A stretch of DNA of 64,000 nucleotides from Triops longicaudatus (taxonomy: Eukaryota; Arthropoda; Branchiopoda; Notostraca; Triopsidae). A model generated the notes under the pieces. That model saw only the letters and a program-made list of their open reading frames with translations. It was not told the DNA's origin and made no database searches. Position 1 is the stretch's first letter, and each line of letters starts with the position of its first letter. Below, in pieces: positions 35,292-46,544 of the stretch. The stretch is from assembly GCA_022885665.1 (NCBI GenBank), contig JAGQDJ010000125.1, positions 62,001 to 126,000 on the forward strand, given 5' to 3'. The position numbers were made by a program, and so were the translations under genes.

Positions 35292-37312
35292 TTAGTAACT
35301 GGCGGTTTTGTTTCTCGGTTGCTGGTACTTCCGTTTTGAAAAGTCATTTCGCTTTTTCGATTTACCGTAAGTCTTTTTTACCGGAGGATTCGCATTCACG
35401 ACGGTCGGGTCTTCCGATTTTTGCACTACTGCGGTGATTCGATCACCGGTGTAGTACTGTACAAAAATGGGTTCAGATTTGACGCGACGCATTACGCGCC
35501 AGGTTCGGATGAGAAGTTCAGGAAACTTGTCGGTGAAATATTTACAGAATCTATCGGGCATAGGTCCAAGTATATCTCGCTTTTCTTCAGGCAAGTCTTG
35601 ATAGTGACTTTTCTATTATATTTTAAAAAATACATTAAGAAATATATGAACAAAGAAATATGAACAATTAGATTACAATAAAATGTAGGAATTTTTCATA
35701 GATCTAGAAAATAAGCTCGAAGAAACTCACCGCATTCCGTATTAATCGCAGTAAATCTTTGACAGTAAAACAGTTATAAGGTGGTCGGCGTCTGGCAAGC
35801 AGGGTCTCAGATAAAGTCATATCGATCGCGTTCAACCATTCTATTCCAAATATTGTACCCGATTCAGATTCTAATGATTTTATCAATTCACTGGTTTCTA
35901 AGTGGTCATTTTCAAGTTCTAGCCGGTTACTTGTGTCCTATATCAAGGGACAACATTTTAGAAACATTAAAGGGTACGGCATTAAATTAAAAATAATGTT
36001 TTAAATTAACTAGCAACTAGTTAATATTCATTGCATAAACGAACTGTAGTAACAAGCAGTATCTGCAATAGGCAAAAGCCTACGCGGTCAGTCAATAATA
36101 AAAAAAAAAAAAAAAAAAAAAGCAGTATTACCGTCTATGTATATATATCTTACTTGGAAAAACGCTAAAATTTTCTCGCTGCTCCAGAACATGGGATGGT
36201 TCAAAACAGCAGTAATGGTAGGTCTCTCTTTGGGAATGCGTGCGATCATTTCTTTTATTAAGTCCATCGCTATAGGATGACCGTTCAGTTCTTTGACCCT
36301 GTATTTGAGTTAACCATGTTTAACTTCTACAAAAACAAAATGCAAGCCTACTTATAGGTCGATCCTCTTATATGTCCATCTCGATGCATGCTTTCTCCGA
36401 AAGGGTGAACTCTTCCCTTGAGTACATAATAAAAAACGCAGCCCAAGGAAAATATATCGACAGCCAATGTCTGTTATAAAAAGGAACATATAAGTAAACT
36501 GTTGTGTCTATACAAAAAAAAAAAAACTAATACAAAATTGGTCTTTTTGTTCTTGCTGCCCGATTGCATTTTCAAAACTTCTGGAGCCATCCATCCTTGT
36601 GATCCTTTTAGACCGGACATTGAAAAGAGAGACTGGCCAGCTTTTAATTTTTTTGACAAGCCAAAATCCGTAATCATGGGTCGTATGCGGTTCTTGATAT
36701 CCGGGTAAGACAACAAGATGTTTTGTGGCTTTATATCTCTATGGACTGGAAGAAAAAAAGAGTTAGTTAATGAAAACTTTACGAAAGAATTCTGCTTTAC
36801 CGATGTTTAAGTCATGTAAATGGTTCAAGCCCTCTGCTATTTCCTTTAGCACACAAACTTGATCCAGGTTAGGAAAATTTCTCGGGGTCTTCAGCCAATC
36901 TTCCACTGTGCATTGACCCAACTCCAAAGCCAAGAAGTAAAAATCCCTGTTAGAATCTGAACAGAAAAACCGGGCTACATTTTCGTGAGCCCGGTCTTCG
37001 CCAGATTTTCTTAGGAGCTCTAATTCGCGCTCGCACAGGTCACAGTCAACTTTGAGTATACGCTTCACGGCTACTTGTCGGCCTTCGAAGGTTCCTCTAA
37101 ATAAAATTTTAAAATGAAGGAAGTTTTGGATAATACGAAATTAAAGCAGACCTGAAGACATTGCGACCTAGAGGGTTTTCTCTCTCATAACTAATCTTCC
37201 CAATTACTTCCAAATTCATAGCTTCATTGTTCGATGAAATATCTGTTAGCACGTTTTGCTCTTGTTTACTGACAAATATAGTGGGGTCATTTAAAACTTT
37301 TAGTTTAGCCAT
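35292..37312 (-). CDS. Cytosolic IRE1-like kinase/KEN-RNase without luminal domain
   Basis: Seven exons: 37312-37152, 37096-36801, 36745-36534, 36470-36352, 36298-36154, 35937-35731 and 35612-35292, giving 486 residues. There is no signal peptide or membrane span; a short N-terminus leads straight into the kinase. The loop before beta-2 reads NPLGRNVFRGTF, so the GxGxxG part present in the neighbouring IRE1 is missing. VAVKR, VHRDIKPQN and TDFG remain. The RNase part keeps PPYNCFTVKDLL, the RN pair and the catalytic His in KSHYQDLP, and a basic tail follows (KKTYGKSKKRNDFSKRKY). Exon junctions resemble those of IRE1, which points to an old partial duplication. Its layout recalls RNase L without ankyrin repeats. 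The end of exon 3 uses a weak donor and adds about ten residues after the activation segment. Expressed function is unproven, but every exon is open. Confidence 0.85.
36093..36121. repeat. Poly-A run in an IRE1-like intron
   Basis: More than 20 consecutive A residues lie in the intron between exons 5 and 6. It is plus-strand A, so it would be poly-U in the transcript, close to the 3-prime splice side of neither exon. Confidence 0.8.
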
Positions 37313-39044
37313 TGTTCCTTCATTTATTTATATGAGTTTGATCAAATCCTTCACGATGAAGTTTATCACATTAGATGAAAACAAAAACAAATGTCCCTTC
37401 TAGAAGAGATCGTCCCATACGATTATTCGATATGCAGCCTCGGTGGCGCTGTTTTCAAAAATCTGGATTTTTAAATGTAACGCAACTTTTGAGCTGTCTG
37501 GGCTCTCTAAGTTCACAAAATACATACATTGTTACATGAGTGGTGAGAACAGATGGCAGTTTTAACATCGAAGAAATCAATACTATGTGCAAGAAAATTG
37601 TATAATTAATTAATTTAATTTGGAAGTTCCTTATACAGTAAATAAATGCACTAAGAAGGAAACACCACCCTAAAGAGGAAAGGACACGACGGTGTGGACA
37701 CTTTTCTGATATTTATTTTTCAATTCACGTAAAGACAAAAACCTAGTAGGAAATATCTCGTTAGGTTTAATGCGTCCTGGCTGTCAAATGAGGTATATAT
37801 TACGATCTGTGAGAAAGAATAATTTGTACTTTTTTCTACTTACAAAACGAGCTACTGGATGCACGGCTTAGACTTCGAAACAGGACAAACCGGCCATCAG
37901 TCTTGCCATAAGGAAGCTGACAGATCTATTTTTCAAGGAAAGTACATGGTAGAATTAGAAAATGTGTATGAAAATTTATAAGTGTAGCACAAACGACTAC
38001 CAAACTAGTTGTAGCACTCTACTAGTGTTCAAATTCGCTTGTCCTTATCTCGTCGTATACACAACACACAATTGCGGTCAAAGACGTCTCAGTCCAAACC
38101 GACCGAAGCGAAACTTTTGAACTTCCATTGCTCCTAGAAGATTACTATTGAGTCCTTGTGGCTGAGTTTTCAGATGATTATTCAGTGACTTAGTCTTAAC
38201 ACACACACGACTTAAGTCTTAACACATACACACACAAATATTCAGACGCCATTTTTGGATACTTAACGTAAATGTGACAAACGAAATTCCCTCTACTTTT
38301 TCGTTGCTTGCAAAGGAACAGCAACTTTTGGCACGAATCTTGCGTATGAGTCATAAAACGAAATATAATAAAACAATATTTATCAAGTAAGAAAGCTAAA
38401 GCTAGAAAAGCTAAGTCACGAAATAGCTAGAATTTACTAGACAACATTAAAAAGAGTCTTTAATTGCGAATTTGCTTACGCAGGACTGTCTTTTGAACTG
38501 AAACTATTTTGCTGGGGTGGAACAAAACGAATTCTCTTATAACTTAATATGGTCACGAATACTTAAACAGCGACCTGATAATTCTACTTTACAGAAATCA
38601 AACTTGTTGCCCAAGGGTCCATTTGAATGCACAAATGATTAACCTTTGACACGGTTTCCGAAGGTCTTAGATATTAGAATTCGCTTTCTAATGCTTTTTT
38701 TTTATTTAGTATTTTAAGGCCTAGTTTACTTGCTATTTGCACCGTGCATTACCAAACTACAGTATCTTTCCCTTATTCAGTTCTATTTTACAACTTTCTT
38801 ACTTTGTTTATTTGACACTTTTCATTCCTTTGATTCCTCGTTCGCTTAGCTTTCTATTCTTAGGTCAATGTACTAATCGTATCTTGCAAACGCCTTCCCT
38901 TGAAAAAGAACTCGTCAGAAAACCTTGAGTTTTTGAGGGACGCTCTTTGCTCCCTTTCGTGGTTACTTTCCGTAGCACTATTCTGCACATCGTAGTCGCT
39001 TGGGTAAGAACTACGCAGTTTAGACGCGTTCAGTGGGTCAGACA
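37313..39044. other. Divergent intergenic region between IRE1-like gene and DPYD
   Basis: The two genes read away from each other, so both promoters should lie in these 1.7 kb. No coding exon is supported. A short CA-rich stretch (ACACACACGAC and ACACATACACACACA) occurs near 38200-38237. Confidence 0.55.
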
Positions 39045-42000
39045 ATGTCGCGCGTTTTGAGCAAGGATGCGGTGGATATTGAGGTAAAGCCCTTCTTTAG
39101 CGAAAATAAATTAATGCTTAATTCAAAAGTGACAATTTCACTCTTCTCTTAGAATATTCTCCTTCTGAACCCTAAAACAAAGCCCCACGCTAGCGTTGTT
39201 CCGTCTTCTCAAACAAAATTAGCCAAAAAACATTGGAAGAGAAATATCCAACAAAAGTGTCAGGTACGTGTATCCGTATCGTACAAGTATCGAACATGGG
39301 ACAAGTGAATTCGTACAATTGAGTGCTTCGTACCAGTTTTCTACGCACAGTCAAGCGAACAGCGTAGTAAGTCAAGGGGATAGCGGGACATCTTAATAAT
39401 GCTTGCCTAATCCTGGCTCTCTGGGTCTGGCGCATCAGTTGCGTGGCCAGGCGGACAGCTTTTAGCGTAACGCTGCAACCCGGATTGGACTATGTTGTGT
39501 TCCGCAGGCGCTTGCCATAGTCAACGCAGTGAAAATTTTAGTATTTTGACAACTGAAGACCATTTACTTTTTTTTAACCAGAGTTGCGGGCCAGATTTAT
39601 TCAGAAACTTCGATGACATTAAGCATACGACACTAAGCGAGCGAGCAGCGTTACGAGAAGCAGCACGTTGCCTAAAATGCGCCGACGCACCGTGTCAAAA
39701 ATCGTGCCCTACGCAGTTGGATATAAAAAGCTTCATTAGCAGTATTGCTACCAAAGTACAATACAAAAATACTTTCATTGTACATTTTAAATTCTTCACG
39801 CATATCTTAGAATTATTATGGAGCAGCCAAGGCTATCTTCTCAGACAATCCATTAGGATTAACCTGTGGGATGGTTTGTCCAACGAGTGATCTCTGTGTC
39901 GGAGGCTGTAATTTGTATGCGACAGAAGAAGGACCGATAAACATTGGTGGCCTTCAGCAGTTTACGACTGAAGTATGTGACAAGTAGATAAAAAGAAAAG
40001 ATAAGAAACCAAAATAGCGATTATGAATTATTTTTGTTGCTAGGTTTTCAAGAAAATGAAAATCCCTCAAATTCTACCTCCAGGGTTACCAGAAAAACTG
40101 CCCGAAAGTTATGCCTCTAAAATTGTACTTCTTGGTTGCGGGCCTGCGTCCATTTCCTGTGCCACGTTTCTTGCTAGATTAGGTTATTCGGATATAACAA
40201 TCTATGAAAAACGAGATTACGTGGGTGGACTTAGGTAATGATACTTTGATTTTCCATAGTACCTTTGCTGAGCTATCGTTAATTCTCTCGATATTCTTGC
40301 TGTAGTTCATCTGAGATACCCCAATTCCGTTTGCCGTACAGCGTGGTGAACTTCGAACTTCAGCTCATGCAAGATCTCGGCGTAAAAATTGAGAAAGGTC
40401 GAGCCCTTGATGTTGGAGATATCACGTTATCAGTAATACGAGTCAGCACTACAAAATGCAAAGATTAGTATCTCTTTTAATTAGGGGCTAAGAGATATGG
40501 GTTGCAAAGCAGCATTTGTTGGCATTGGTTTGCCAAATCCTAAACGCCATGCGGTTTTTGAAGGCTTAACAGAGGAAATGGGCTACTACACATCCAAGGA
40601 CTTCTTACCGCAGGTTACCAAAGCATCCAAACCAGGTAAACTATATAAGTAGTACACAGGAGATTTTGCCTTGACTGCTTTGAATAAGCTGCTTACGTTA
40701 ATATGAATTATAAGCAATAATTCGATTATTTTTTTTAATATTTTTTCATTGCTTCCATACTAACGAATTTATACGTCGATTGTTTCAGGAATGTGTGCTT
40801 GTAAATCGACATTGCCTCCGCTGCGTGGACACGTTCTGGTACTTGGATCTGGAGACACTGCATTCGACTGCGCAACTTCCTCTCTACGTTGTGGAGCTCG
40901 TCGAGTTTCCGTAATCTTCCGTAAAGGGTTTACCAACATCCGGGCCGTTCCCGAAGAAGTATGATCTTTTTTTTTGTATATTTTAAATGATTTTACTATT
41001 TTTATTGTCACAGTGACCTTACATAAGGATACTGAACGGTTTATTCTGTATAATCCTTTATTCATTAAACGACACAGTACTTTCTATTTATTTATTCTCG
41101 TTTTTTTTAACATATTTTGCTAACTTTCGTAAACATCTTTCTCTTCCTTGTCAACATGTAGATGGAGTTGGCAAGGGAGGAGAAATGCGAATTTCTACCT
41201 TTTCTCGCTCCACGGGAAGTAATTGTCAAAAACGGCCGGATTGCTGCTGTGGTTTTTGTGCGCACAGAACAAACCGATGACGGCGAATGGATCGAAGACG
41301 AAGAACAAACGTTCCGCATTAAGGCCGACTTTGTTATCACCGCTTTCGGCTCTGGACTTTCAGAAGACAACAGTAAAAAATTTCAAATATTACTGTGTAA
41401 AAATAATGTTGTAAGAATTATTAATTCTTTTTTTTCTAAAGTCAAGAATGCGTTAAGCCCAGTTGCACTGAATCGATGGGGCTTACCGGAAGTTGACAAG
41501 ACAACAATGCAAACAAGCGAGCCCTGGGTATTTTGCGGAGGAGATATTGCCGGTGTTTCTGAAACTACAGTAGAATCCGTCAACGACGGAAAAACTGCTG
41601 CTTGGAACATGCACAAATACTTGCAAGTAATTTATTCGCATTTTTTCCGTATTCATCACGCTAACTGTGCGTCGTGTAACAATAGTCACTGCACAATGTG
41701 GAAATTTCTTCAGAGCCAGCTTTGCCGAAGTTCTACACTCCGATTGACCTCGTTGATGTATCCGTAGAAATGTGCGGCTTGAAATTCCTAAACCCGTTCG
41801 GCTTAGCCTCGGCTCCGCCCACTACTTCGTCTGCTATGATCCGGAGAGCTTTCGAAGCAGGATGGGCCTTCGCTTTAACGAAAACGTTCTCCCTTGATAA
41901 GGTAAGCACAGTACATGTCCGTAGTTTACCCCATCGGGTAAAAAATAATTCTTAAATCAAATAAAAACTAACTACAATTTGGCATTAATGTAAACTTATT

Positions 42001-44040
42001 GCATAACTAAAGGATATCGTGACCAATGTTTCACCGCGTATTGTAAGAGGCACAACCTCTGGATATGTTTATGGCCCAGGACAAGGATCATTCTTGAACA
42101 TCGAACTTATCTCCGAAAAAACTGCCGCTTACTGGTGTCAATCAATTAAGGAACTTAAAGAAGATTTTCCTAAACACGTAAAGCTCACTTATAAATTGCT
42201 TCTGAGTATCTTACTTTTAAGTTTCAACAATTATTGACTTACAGATCGTGATTGCAAGTATTATGTGCAGTTATAACGAGGAAGATTGGACTGTTTTAGC
42301 TCGTATGGCGGAGGAGGCGGGATCCGACGCGTTGGAGTTAAATCTGTCATGCCCCCATGGTATGGGCGAACGTGGCATGGGCTTGGCTTGCGGTCAGGTC
42401 AGTTTTTTTCCTTCTTTCATTTCAGTTTCTTTTTTTTTTTAAAAAAAAAAAGCAAGTTTCCCTTCTGTTTTGCAATTATCGGCCAACAATAACAGGATAG
42501 CGTATTGGTGCGCAACATTTGCCGATGGGTACGAGCAGCGGTGAAAATTCCTTTCTTTGCGAAGTTAACGCCAAATGTCACTCACGTGTTAGAGATTGCC
42601 CGTGCTGCTCACGAAGGTAATACATTTTTACTAAAAATTTAAGTGCTTGTACAAATTTTCGTAATTCAGTATCAAATACTGTATCATAACTTACTGGACA
42701 ATTATTGGCGTTTCGAATTCTTTTTCTTGTGAATATTAACTTATTTGGTTAATGTTTATTGTAGGTGGCGCAGATGGGGTAACAGCAACGAACACCGTCT
42801 CGGGTTTAATGGGACTAAAAGCAGATGGCTCTGCATGGCCGGCTGTCGGAAAAGAAAAACGCACCACTTATGGTGGAGTTTCGGGTAACGCAATTCGACC
42901 CATTGCGCTCCGTGCTGTTTCAACTATTGCGAAGAGCATTCCGGGATTTCCCATCTTGGCAACTGGAGGTATTGATTCAGCCGAAGCGGGACTTCAATTT
43001 TTACATGCCGGAGCCAGTGTCCTTCAAGTATTTCCTTAGAATCTATTTCCTATACTTACTAGAATCGATTATTTATGTTAATTTTTATTTGTTTATTGCC
43101 TTTTTTTATTCATTTTGTTTTAGGTTTGTAGTGCTGTTCAAAATCAAGATTTTACGGTAATTGACGATTACATCACTGGCCTAAAAGCGCTACTTTACCT
43201 ACGTTCGCTTGACGGTTTGAAAGGATGGGACGGACAGTCGCCGCCTACGGAGCGTCACCAGAAAGGCAAACCTGTATCCAACCTCCAATCTGTAGTAGAT
43301 CAAGTAATGTTTTACCTTTTCAGATTTTTTCTAGCTAAGTTTTCAAATTTTGCTTAATTTTCAATAAATGAATTTCATTTAGTAACGGAAATTCTGCACT
43401 ACTGAAAGTAACTTTAAGCATGTTTCTGTTTCAGCATCTTCCGAACTTTGGTCCGTATTTATTAGAAAAAGAAGCCCGTGTGGCTGAGGCAAAAAAAGCT
43501 GAGGATTTACTTGACGAGAAAAACTTACCCGAGCCGCAACGCCCTCCTAATGTACCGGCGCGACCAGTACCGGCAGTGAAGGAAGTAATCGCGAAGGCCA
43601 TTGCTGCAATTGGGGAATATCGCCATCTCGACAACACCGATCATGTTGTGGCTCTTATTGACGAGGTAATGAACGCTGGATTTTCATGGGTGACGCAATT
43701 TACAAAAACTTCATAGCTACAATAATTGTTGGTTTCGATGTTCTCAGGAAATGTGCATTAATTGCGGCAAGTGCTACATGACTTGCAACGATTCAGGTTA
43801 CCAAGCCATTTCTTTTGATCCGGTGACGCATTTACCTACAGTGAATGAGGACTGTACTGGTTGTACCCTGTGCTTGTCAGTTTGCCCGATCATCGAGTGC
43901 ATTAAGTAAGGTACAGTTTCGCAGGGAACTGAGTTTAATAATTTCCTTTTAGGATGGTACCTCGGAAAATTCCTTACGTACCCAAACGCGGCATTCCTTT
44001 AAATACTGTCGTTCAGGCAGCGGCTATAACAACTTCATAG
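39045..44040 (+). CDS. DPYD: Dihydropyrimidine dehydrogenase [NADP+]
   Basis: Nineteen exons join without a frame break: 39045-39083, 39153-39263, 39582-39755, 39811-39972, 40044-40234, 40306-40432, 40485-40635, 40789-40958, 41162-41372, 41442-41626, 41686-41901, 42013-42177, 42245-42397, 42496-42616, 42765-43027, 43124-43303, 43435-43665, 43748-43905 and 43953-44040. The product is 1,031 residues, about the length of the vertebrate enzyme. It reduces uracil and thymine with NADPH, the first step of pyrimidine breakdown in the cytosol. Visible are the N-terminal iron-sulfur cysteines (CLKCADAPCQKSCP), the FAD site (GCGPASISCATFLARLGY), the NADPH site (GSGDTAFDCATS), the FMN domain with active-site Cys in MGLACGQ, and two C-terminal 4Fe-4S clusters (CINCGKCYMTC, CTGCTLCLSVCP). 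Exon 11 starts at 41686; the nearer CAG at 41712 would break frame. No key residue is missing. Confidence 0.97.
42430..42451. repeat. T-run/A-run palindrome in a DPYD intron
   Basis: About eleven T residues are followed directly by about eleven A residues, giving a perfect palindrome in the intron after exon 13. A similar T/A block lies at 57992-58013. Confidence 0.75.
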
Positions 44041-44502
44041 ATTCTCTGTTTTTTTATTTTTTTTTAAATCATGCATTGAAAGGTTTGAGCATTCGTAGAG
44101 GATTGTAGCGGGTGAGGAAAATACAACGGTTCGGGATTTTGGGGATCGTTAAGGAATACCTATTGTATTCTAATATAAATCTTATTTGAATTACTCTCGA
44201 AGCATGGTTCTGTATTTAGCGATAAGCGCCGAAAGAGAAAACATGCTCCAATACAGTCAAAGGAAAATGCCATGTGGTAACCCTATGACACTAGCGCTGC
44301 CTTTGCACAAAATTAACTTAGTGTGGTCCGAATCATACAAAATCTTTTCAGAGTAGAAAATCTGACATACAAACCTTGGCAAAGGAAAAGTCAGCCCAGA
44401 ACAAACGGCAAGTGTTTCACTGTACTACGTGCAAAAGTTTCATCGTGACTGAAAGGGAATCTAATTGTGAGCTTTTAAGCTGGTGGAGGAAAACTTTTAC
44501 TT
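44041..44502. other. Intergenic region between convergent genes
   Basis: This is the shared 3-prime flank of DPYD (+) and PAN-like protein B (-). No other feature is seen. Confidence 0.6.
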
Positions 44503-45739
44503 TTAAGCATTAGTTAATTCTATAGTTGCGGCTGTGAAAACACCACCAATAGAATTACATTTTATTCCTGTGCTGATCACTCGTGATCCGTCTACTTTGG
44601 GTGTGCCAAACATGGCGATGGCGCCCCCTGGGCAGTAGGATCCATTATTTGGGTTAAGTAGCCAAAATGAGCCACAGTTGTAGCGATCGTCTAAAACTTT
44701 AATAAAGGGTACTGACTGGAGAGCCTGTCCGTTTAATTTTAATATATCTTCCGTTAAAAATCTCCAGTCAAACTCCATGATCGTGAGGTTTCCAGTCTCG
44801 TCTATGTAAGAGTCTCTGTAATAAGCTTTGCGCGTATTCCAGAGTTCAGTGTTTTCGAAGTAGAAATGAAGGAATTTGTAAACATTTAGCTTATATAGTC
44901 GGTTCATGTTCGAGAAAGCCATACGATAGCTCTCTGTGACCATTCCGGTGCCTGGATCTACCCTTCGGATCTGCAGATAAGTGTTGTCTCCAGCACAACG
45001 GGCGAAAATCGGTACTGAGTTCGGTCCATCTCCGTCTGGCCAAATAACACATTCTGAAAAAAAATATAAAATAAATAAATAAAAAAATAATAATAAAAAT
45101 AGAAAATAATAATTTATTAATATGGTTTAGTTTCATTTATTTATCGTATTTTTACTAGGTACTGTATTTCGAGCATTGCAGTCAATGCACGTTTTGGGGC
45201 AGTTGGAACATGTAGGCCAAATTCCCGTGCATCCAGGCCGCATTAAGGAACAATCGATGCCATTGTTTGAGTTCATCAAAGTCTCAATACAAGTGCGGCT
45301 ACTTCCGGGACTTAATCTATCCCAAATAGAACTCCCTTGCATGGGCAGAAATGCTTTATATAGTTGGCTTCTGCACAAGTTGTCAGAAAGCAGTTCGCAA
45401 GCATAAGCGTCTGTCATTTCGTAGAAGTTGAAGGCTTGGCATCGAAAGTCGTTATTGCAGAGAGTCATACAGTTCATTTTAGCAATGAGAGTCCCCGCTT
45501 CTGAAATTATTGAAATTGTTCTTGTACGAATTTTATGAGACAAAGAAATACTGTTTTACCTAAATATGCTTACCTTTAGAAATGCGACGAGTTTGTGAGT
45601 AATCAGCTTCAGAAATTAGCATACGTAGGTTTAAATAACCCTGACTGGTTGCAAAAATGCTCCATCTCGCTTGTGAAGCACTGTGAGTTAAACCAGTGAG
45701 CATCCATGGCAAGAAAAACACTCCGAGCATTGGTTTCAT
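44503..45739 (-). CDS. Secreted PAN/apple-like protein B with unclassified C-terminal domain
   Basis: Three exons: 45739-45574, 45500-45156 and 45053-44503, giving 353 residues, with both introns in phase 1 as in the paralogs. A signal peptide (MKPMLGVFFLPWMLTGLTHS) is followed by only about 35 residues before the cysteine-rich PAN/apple-like module (MTLCNNDFRCQAFNFYEM, CELLSDNLC), which closes with PGCTGIWPTCSNCPKTC. The C-terminal domain carries NRLYKLN, YNCGSFWLLNP and YCPGGA, the same landmarks as paralogs A and C. Exon 2 is 345 bases, exactly the size of exon 2 in paralog C. It has no membrane span, so a secreted protein is expected. Ligand and role are unknown. Confidence 0.84.
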
Positions 45740-46544
45740 TTGTTTGTCCTGAGGTTTTTCTAAATTCGCATTCTCGTAACGATTATATAGCCTTATACGT
45801 ATTTACGTAGTTGATTGAAAATGTGTCTAGCAAAATTACCTACCGGAAATCTGTATGAAACACTTGAGTAATACAATTATGTTTTTTTTTTGTTGGATGG
45901 GATTGAAAGGTTCACAGGAAGTGTATGTGGCGTCGCTTGTGCGAAGTTGAAAGTGCTATGACTGCAGCTGTTTCGTAGTAACTGAAACTTTATAGAGAAA
46001 TATTCCCATGTATTCTACATGGTATGCATGTGCACTATACCTCGTCATTGGGGCTCTGCACCATTTGTAATGGTCTACACTACTTAGTTTTATTAATTTT
46101 ACAATATATATATATATATACATATTTGGAACACTAAAAGTCAGTGCCATTAGTAGAATAACTTCCGCTTTATAGTGGAGTTGTACAAGCCGTAAAACGT
46201 GTCCCCTTTACTGAATGGATTATTAGTTTCATTTGGGTCGACCATTGACTCAGTAATAAAAGTTTTATGGATTGTGAAGAATGCCAAGTAAGAATATTAA
46301 CGTGTGTCCTCTAGACAAGAAACGTGCTCCGAAAAGGGCTTTCCACTACTTTATTAAGAAGCTTACAAACTTAGAAATTGTCTTGTTCGTATTATGTTTC
46401 GAAAATCGGATTGACGCAGTACTGTCATCTTAATGTAAAATACTTTTTTTTTAGTTTCACTCGGCAAAAATGAAGTGTTATGGCAAGGAAACGCAAACGT
46501 GTATTGTAATCGCAAGCAATATACGTGTGTATGTGTGACTAAAA
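45740..46544. other. Intergenic region with a TA microsatellite
   Basis: A (TA)n run lies at about 46103-46121. The short frame across it (45956-46150, minus) is low complexity and not called. Confidence 0.6.
46103..46121. repeat. (TA)n microsatellite
   Basis: About nine alternating TA units lie upstream of PAN-like gene B. Confidence 0.85.

Noticed and set aside
41698..41760. Acceptor CAG at 41712 as the start of DPYD exon 11
   Set aside because: It would break the reading frame from exon 10; the acceptor ending at 41685 keeps frame and adds only a short, plausible segment.
45176..45406. Plus-strand frame antisense to PAN-like gene B
   Set aside because: Fully explained as the complement of exon 2 of that gene.
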